Positions 57,737 to 64,000 of a stretch of DNA of 64,000 nucleotides are shown piece by piece. Below the pieces are notes generated by a model. The model made no database searches, was not told the origin of the DNA, and saw nothing but the letters and a program-made list of their open reading frames with translations. The stretch is taken from NCBI GenBank assembly GCA_003260075.1, contig QLIY01000104.1, positions 170,612-234,611 on the forward strand. Reading direction: 5' to 3'. The stretch is from Phallusia mammillata (taxonomy: Eukaryota; Chordata; Ascidiacea; Phlebobranchia; Ascidiidae). Numbering within the stretch: the first letter of the stretch is position 1; every line of letters starts with the position of its first letter. A program made the position numbers and the translations under genes.

Positions 57737-60700
57737 ATGAACGAAAATGGTCTTCAAACTGTGTTACGATACAAAACGAGATTGGACCCCCAAACCGAAA
57801 CAAAAAAGGTATTTTGATTTATTACTGGCTGATTTAGTGCATCTAAAAAAAAACTGTGACAGTTAAAACATCTTGAATTTCATCAGTACTAGGTTGTGTG
57901 TTTTGTTTCAGATTGTTCGTGCTTTACAAAAGCTCAGTGAAGTTGAAATGACAATCGACATTTTGCAGGTTTGTCTGAAAATTGCCCAGATTTTTTGCTG
58001 TAAGCTACAAGTAAAATATTATGGAATTAAATATGCAATTAAAAGGATTTGTATTTTGTTAGCCCAGTTTTGCTCTGTATGAATTAACATACATATGATA
58101 TCTTTACAATATAAAGTTGTTAGTTTTTCCCGATATTTTTTACTGTAAGTTAGTAATAAAATTTACAAAATTTTGTGGTATTTGATGCACTTTTAAAAAG
58201 CAATTGAATTTTTGTTGGATTTATTAATTAAAGTTACATCTGATTACAACATTGCTGTTGAGATCAAAAATTCATGAACATGTAAAAAATTCAGGAGACA
58301 GGAATTGGGAAAGTTGTGAACAATTTGAGAAAACATGACGAAGTTGGAGGTTTTGCGAAGGAACTTGTGTCGTCGTGGAAACAACTTCTGTCAAATAAAC
58401 CTTCGAGCAAACACAGCTCTCCAAATAAATACCAAAGTTCAACGTCAAGTCTGCAGAATGCAAATAACGATGAATATGACCCTTCGGGGAATTGGGAGAT
58501 GAAGAAACAAAAAGAAAAGGTATTGTGAAAAATATTTATATTTTTGTGTCTATGTAGGCTGTAGACAGTGCATGCTGTTTCAACCTATAAAGTCTCATCA
58601 GTGCAGCTAGTGGTGAGAGTAACTGTCTGCCGCTTATCATGTATTGGCTTGATGTTTTTTACATGTCTGTCTTGGTTTTGTGAATAACCTACCAAATTTT
58701 CCTTTTTTTAGAAAAAGAAGTTAAAATATTCAAGTGAAAGTGAAGAATATGATCCGACTCAAAACTGGAAAATGGACAAGGTAAAGATTTTACTTTTGTG
58801 GAGATAAAACATCCAAATTGCTTTTATGGTCTGAAAGCAAAAAAATGCTTCTTATTTTTCCTGCAGTTTAGAATAAAGTTTCGGAAACAGTAGAATTACA
58901 TTAGTTTAAAGAGATTAAAAAATATTGCTTGTGTTAAGTCTCCAAAGCTCCAAGTATTTTTACAATGTTCCATATGTTTGGTGTGCTCATTTTAATTATA
59001 TTGATTTTACTCAAAATGTTTTTTTGTTTTTTTCTTTTTTTTTCTTTCATTTTTCTTCTCCCCAAAGTTTGTCCGACTCGTTTTTCCATCAAATCCTTGA
59101 TGGATTTGGATGAAATTTACACAGATGGTAGATGTAGTTATGTAGATGTGCATCCCACTTTGTTTTTGTTGATAACCCCAGTATTTACCCCGCTAGCCCC
59201 CTAAAATGTTTTTTTCCCCGAAGTTTGTCTGACTCGTTTTGCCATCAAATGCTTGATGGATGTGGCTGAAACTTATACAGATGGTAGATATAGTTATGTA
59301 GATGTGCATCCCACTTTGTTTGTCCGGATAACCCTAGTATTTACCCCGCTAGCCCCCTAAAAGGGGTGAGTTTGTAAACAATGTCAGAATTGGCTAAAAT
59401 TTGGATAGCTTGTAAAGTATGCCAATTATCGTTATTGCGCCATTGCAGTTCGGGGGTTGTTAACAGCCCTTTGACGTCAGAAACATTAACGGTTGTTGCT
59501 CAAAACACCTCTAGTGGTTGAAATTTTAAACGTTGGCAGATTGGACTGAAATTTTGCAGTACTATTGATTGAGTCATTGTGGTTTCCTTCGTTTAAGTTT
59601 GTGTGTGTTGAACCTCAATTAGTTATCCTACTTACTCATTGTTATCTATTGAAATGCATTATCTACAACTTTGCATGTGTGGGGACCCATGAGTTTTTGC
59701 TTGCAGAAACAACCAAGGTTATAAAAGACGATGGCTAATATAGGATCCAATATAAATAAGTGTAGGAAATCTATTAATGTTTCAAAATATGCTATAGTGT
59801 ATATGCAAGGGCAATATGTGCTAAGCCACCCTTCTAGTTTTAAACAAAATTGTTTGAATTTTTAGTCAGATGAATATTCACCAGAATATCCACAAATTAC
59901 AAAAACGATGAAAAAACAAAAACAAAAAGGTGACGAACAAAACAAATCTGATGTCTCACGTCATCAACCAGCAAAAAATCAAAGCGACTTTCTTCCAAAT
60001 GTCAGTGATTCTGATGAAGATAATTCAAGTAACGACGATCAAGTTGCTTCATATTTACCTTCGGTTTCATCCACAACTTTATACTCAAATAAAACCCACT
60101 CAAAACAACAAGTTTTAACCAATGGGGAAAACCTGTATGAAAAACAATCTAAAAAACAGAAAAATCATAAAAGGAAAAGTGAAACAAGTGCTACACCTCC
60201 AATAAAGTCATCAAAAGGTGAGTTTCAAGAGTTGGTCATTTGTTGGGTGGTGAAGTCGTAATACAATATTTGTTCAGCTACAAAACGTAAATCTGACTCT
60301 GCCATGATGGAATCACCATCAAATAAAGTTAAGAAGTCTGCACCAGCGTCTGTTGACAAAGTAAAGAAACAAACTAAGAAAGGTACGCTTGCTTGCACTT
60401 TTTGCTGGGCAAAACATGCTTGCACTTTTTGCTGGGCAAAAATAAGCTAATTAGTTCAGCATTACTTTATTGTTAGCAGTGGTCTGTTAGTTCAATTTTT
60501 AATTTATCTAAAATATATATTTTTTTGTTTTTATAATTCTGTTTTTTTAAATTAAAAAAAAAATTGGTTCCTTGAAAAACACTGTTTTTTGTGAGCAGAA
60601 TCAAGTGGAAACTTTTCATTTGAGGATTTCATGGCGATGGACACAACTAAAAAGATTAAAAAGAAAAAGAAAACTCAACAAAAATCTGCAAATACTTCAC

Positions 60701-63518
60701 AGTTGCAGGTTTGAATCTTTTTACATTACAAGCAAATAGGAAACTGACAGAAAACTTGCTTTTGCTTTTACAGAACAGCTTATCACCGAGCAAACAAAAA
60801 GTGGAACTACATCTGCCGAAAGTGCAGGTATGAATAACAAGTTGTAGTTTGTGATAAGTAGTTGGTCAGGGTGGTGGTTCTCAAACTGGGTTATGTCACA
60901 CACCTCTGGGTATTTTGTAAAATAGGGTGGGCAACTCAAGCCTGGTACATCAGATTATGTTTGTGGGTAAAAACAATGTTTTACACGATGCAGTGGTGTG
61001 GTGACTTAATGGGTTGGGAGACCCCATTTTGAACTAATCAATATGAATTTGTGTAAGAAATGTGTATTTAAAATATTCGTTTTGTTTAGTCAGTGTACCG
61101 GCCACTGCCCCAAATTGACCCCACCGACCCTTACTCGACCCCCTCCTCTTCTTCAAACCACCAACACTCGATGCGGATGACTGATGAAGTGGCAGCCGAA
61201 CTTCACAGCCAGCGGAGTTCGGGAAGGATGCAGATTTACTCCGGGCAGAAAACTTCATATTTACCAAGTAATTTTAGAATTTTAAATCATAAGTGATATT
61301 GTGCCATTATCTATAGTCTGTAAAAAGGCTTCACAAGGCTGATCCTGTTGGTGAATAACTATTTAATGTACAGCTAATGTATGTTTAGAAACAAAGTTAT
61401 CAATATTTGTGTATTTGTTTCCGTGATCTTGTTGTATATTGTTTCACGCTGCTATGAGCAGTTTTTTATTATTATTCAGACTGAAAAGTACAAAAATACT
61501 TGTGTGTTATTAAAGAGCTAAATTCCAACAAAATAGTTTTGTTTCACCCAAATTTTGTTCACTATAATTATGATAACATCATCATTACCTCGTTTAGAAA
61601 TGATGTCACTTTACGACCAATGCATGACTGTGCTGATGAACAACATTGACAGTGAGTTACATCCACATGTAGATGTTTTAAATTGTCCATGTGTTTCATT
61701 GTTACCTTGTATTCCAGAACTTGATGTAATTGGGGTGCCTTATGACATCATAAAGCCAGTATTGGAACGTTGCACGGCAGAACAACTTTACCACTTGGAG
61801 GATGTGAATGTGGTGAGCAGAAAGTTAAAACTTGTTTTGTTGAATTTTCGCGAACGATATTGTAAGTGCTGTTGATTTTTAATGTATGTCTCAAATTTGT
61901 CCTTAGTACTTACTGGACGATACTGACGAATTGTGGAAGAAATTATCGCAACAGGATTTTCGGGGAAAAGTTCCAGATGAAATGGAATCCTGGAGGGAAC
62001 TTTACTTGGTAAGTTAACTGGTTGAATTGTGTTCCGAATCAGAGTTGGAACGGGTTCTGTCGTGCTTTCTTTGATCAAACGGGCTTGATTACGGCCTTCA
62101 CATTCTGTGTCCGTTTTTTTTTAGAATATGAATTACCTACCTAAGTAGCTAGTTGCTGGATATGACCTAATGCTCAACAACCCTAAAACGTGCGTTTGAA
62201 ACAAAGACAATTATTTTGGCAAATAAGTTCCCAAGTTCCAGCTAAGCAGGAATCAGCTGTAAAACTTGCTTTATGGAAACCCGCTTTCTGTGTCGTGTTA
62301 ATCAGGAAAAGTGCCAAGTTTCATTGCCGGGTGTTTCCGTCTACAATATTTCAGAAATACTCTGTCCACTAAAATCCGAAACATCAATTTTACTTGTAAA
62401 TGTTGCCTAGGACAAAGTGAACAAGCCAAGATTAATTCGGGTTAGCTCCAGTTTGGTTTGTAAATCGAACATCCCTGTTTGTGGTGTTTGACGGCCTGTG
62501 GTAATCTGATGATTAAAACGCAACTTACACATTACATTTGTGATTTATTTATTATTGGTTGCAACCACTGTTACGTAGACACCGTGCACAGCTGATGTTG
62601 AAGTGAGTGACTCTTAATATTTTGTTTGTCCAACAACGTGATAACTAAACAAAACGTTGTTTATGACCATTCCTGCAAGTAGCCCTCAAAATTTAATGAT
62701 TTGTATCATTATATGATATCATCTCACGAGAATACCGTGAGTTATACTTCCGGGTTTCATATGACATATTTTCCCACAGCGTCTACATGATGCTCGTGAA
62801 GAGAAATTGGCTCGTCTCACTCAAACCATCCAAGCGAAAGTTATCAAGTCCAAGCCACTCGGTATGAACGCGTTGTTACTTTCACACTTTAATCTTCTTG
62901 TTGGTCAGCTCAGACACATTTGACTCAACTTTATTTATTTTTCTGCAATTTCATCGACTTTCTGTGTGAAAATGATGTACAGTAAACCTAGGTTAATCCG
63001 GATCCGTTTGGACTGAAAAATGTCGGATTAGGCAAAGATCCGGATTAACCGATGTCGATTAGTTAAAGCCTTACCACATTACAAATCTTTTGTACCTCGA
63101 GTTTTGTCCGAATTAGGCGAATATTCGCATAAACCGATGTCGATTAGTCAAAGCCTTACCACATTACAAATCATTTGTACTTCAAGTTTTGTCCCGATTA
63201 GGCGAAGATCCGGATTAACCGAGCTTTGCTGTATTTTTGCACTTTTTTAACCATTCTCAGAAAGTTTTTGTCCTTATTCAAGTCGAACTTTTGTTTTACG
63301 AAACTCCAAAAGAAGCTGGTATTTATGTAAAACTTCATAGCGATGTTTTATTTGCAGAGAAACGCACGAAGTTGGCTTACGTGGGAATCGGACAGGCTAA
63401 AGCTCCTCGTAATGTACAACGAGCCCAGCTAAAATATGGGACGGCTGGAAAACGAACGAATCAAGCCAGCGACTGTAACGGTTCGTTCAAAGTTATGATC
63501 GTATGTTGGAGGCTCTAG
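57737..63518 (+). CDS. ELOA: Elongin A, RNA polymerase II elongation factor
   Basis: Elongin A stimulates RNA polymerase II elongation and, with Elongin B/C, acts in a ubiquitin ligase. Exons in phase: 57737-57808, 57912-57968, 58295-58519, 58712-58780, 59866-60217, 60278-60382, 60599-60708, 60774-60827, 61090-61267, 61598-61651, 61718-61812, 61907-62008, 62780-62861 and 63358 onward. The N-terminus is a TFIIS N-terminal-like domain (about 1-80: LQKLSEVEMTIDILQ, GIGKVVNNLRKHDEVGGFA). A long Lys/Ser-rich linker follows. The C-terminal core has MQIYSGQKTSYLP, the BC box SLYDQCMTVL that binds Elongin C, IGVPYDIIKPVLERCTAEQL, ESWRELYLRLHDAREEKL and KLAYVGIGQAKAPRNVQRAQ. The last exon may stop at 63,518 (about 571 residues in all) or splice onward at a GTATGT near 63,500; vertebrate proteins extend further. 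Five introns or exon flanks carry repeats. Confidence 0.93.
58558..58607 (-). ncRNA. type I hammerhead ribozyme candidate, antisense in an Elongin A intron
   Basis: All parts of a hammerhead are present on the minus strand. The core CTGATGA lies at 58,601-58,595. Helix II is GACTT/AGGTT with a TAT loop (58,594-58,582). GAAA lies at 58,581-58,578. Helix III is ACAG/CTGT closing CATGCA, followed by the cleavage site after GTC (C at 58,564). Helix I pairs GCTGCA (58,607-58,602) with TACAGC (58,563-58,558), with one mismatch. Related motifs occur at 11,906-11,956 and 26,562-26,608. The motif is established for Penelope-like elements and retrozymes; activity here is not shown. Confidence 0.65.
59062..59366. 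repeat. tandem pair of about 150-bp repeats in Elongin A intron 4
   Basis: The unit AAGTTTGTCCGACTCGTTTT to CCCGCTAGCCCCCTAAAA (59,062-59,206) recurs at 59,222-59,366 with roughly ten percent divergence. No homopolymer bridge is present, so it is a genuine older repeat, unlike the C-bridged pairs. Confidence 0.75.
59655..59842 (-). repeat. dispersed repeat, copy 3 (CTAGAAGGGTGGCTT family)
   Basis: Read on the minus strand it starts CTAGAAGGGTGGCTTAGCAC and ends with GCAAGCAAAAACTCATGGG. It matches the copies at 14,226-14,350 and 18,273-18,379 at both ends. It lies immediately upstream of Elongin A exon 5. Confidence 0.55.
60388..60442. repeat. short tandem duplication after Elongin A exon 6
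   Basis: GCTTGCACTTTTTGCTGGGC plus AAAA occurs twice in a row with a spacing of about 29 bases, just inside intron 6. Confidence 0.8.
62980..63231. mobile_element. pogo/Tigger-like MITE in Elongin A intron 13
   Basis: The 252-bp element has ends CAGTAAACCTAGGTTAATCC and GGATTAACCGAGCTTTGCTG, flanked by TA on each side (62,978-62,979 and 63,232-63,233). The interior repeats CGATGTCGATTAG and ATTAGGCGAA units in tandem. TA target sites and GGTTAATCCGGATC ends are typical of non-autonomous pogo-type elements. Confidence 0.8.
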
Positions 63519-64000
63519 TTGGCGTTGTAAGCGTTAAACCCAAGAACAGTCAGATTTCGGGCAAGCGAGTTTAAACTTTTCTGATTTACGAAAACTGGGG
63601 TTCGAATTTATTTTGCAAAAAAGCTTTTCTGTTTAATTTTTTGTTTCAACTTACGTAGAATCCTAGTTTGCAGTAAAAAAACAAACATCCTGTGTTGGAT
63701 ATGAAAGAAAGTTTTTCATCGAAAAAATTGCAAATAGTTTCCTAAGTTTTACCACAAACTCTGTTTGGGAATCAAACGAAGTATTTTATCTTGTGGACAA
63801 CATCATACGGGTTTTCCTCGTTTTTCTGCCGCAACAAAGTCACCTTTGGGTTCTGTTCCTTTAAAACTTTGTACGAGAAACTCGTAATGACGCAATGCCA
63901 CGTCACAGGTACGTCATCACTGAAACAGCAGACGACCGAATTACGTATGTCGGTTCCGGTTGGATCGATAACAGCAGCAAGTGTTGATGCGCAGACAACA
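63519..64000. other. unassigned right edge
   Basis: This is either Elongin A 3' untranslated sequence or an intron before a further exon beyond the window. Nothing conserved is visible. The end is richer in GC (ACGTCATCAC and CCGGTTGG motifs). Confidence 0.4.

Noticed and set aside
60880-61030. Sequence starting GTGGTTCTCAAACTGGG resembling a hAT end
   Set aside because: No matching opposite end or target duplication was found; at best an old fragment in an Elongin A intron.

Overview
The window looks like nuclear DNA of a compact, AT-rich invertebrate genome. My best guess is an ascidian tunicate of the Ciona type: introns are short, families are metazoan but clearly non-vertebrate in sequence, AG acceptors sit just upstream of several start codons (a possible sign of spliced-leader trans-splicing), short MITEs are common, and the octamer TGACGTCA is very frequent. 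The organism is inferred, not shown.

Layout. Positions 1-15,700 hold no gene I can recognise, only repeats, hAT-like MITEs and weak ORFs. From 15,729 to 34,465 on the minus strand lies one multi-exon gene. Its exons chain in phase into a GMEB-type SAND-domain transcription factor. An assembly gap (37,553-37,662) sits between two tRNA-Asp(GTC) genes. Positions 39,345-41,935 hold a tandemly duplicated, unrecognised small gene with a C-terminal membrane segment. The right third is gene dense: CCDC34 (minus), an LRMDA-like leucine-rich repeat gene (plus), PHF10 (plus, 12 exons, SAY domain plus two PHD fingers), TMEM186 and a nucleoside diphosphate kinase (both minus, close together and possibly co-transcribed), and Elongin A (plus, at least 14 exons, running toward the right edge). 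GMEB, PHF10 (BAF45A) and Elongin A are all chromatin or transcription factors, but nothing in the sequence shows that they are co-regulated.

Two unusual signals stand out. First, at 17 places a sequence of about 35-350 bases is followed by 10-14 C (or G) bases and then by a second, nearly identical copy of itself. In the last exon of CCDC34, reading only one copy restores the reading frame, so an assembly artefact is the likeliest explanation. Two much longer C tracts (92 and 44 bases) may hide further errors. Second, several dispersed repeats carry a CTGATGA-hairpin-GAAA core. The copy inside an Elongin A intron folds into all three helices of a type I hammerhead ribozyme, and another near 11.9 kb has a perfect helix I. 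Other points are a retroelement whose target duplication copied the PHF10 exon 9 splice donor, and a large excess of TGACGTCA. All coordinates and counts were read by eye.
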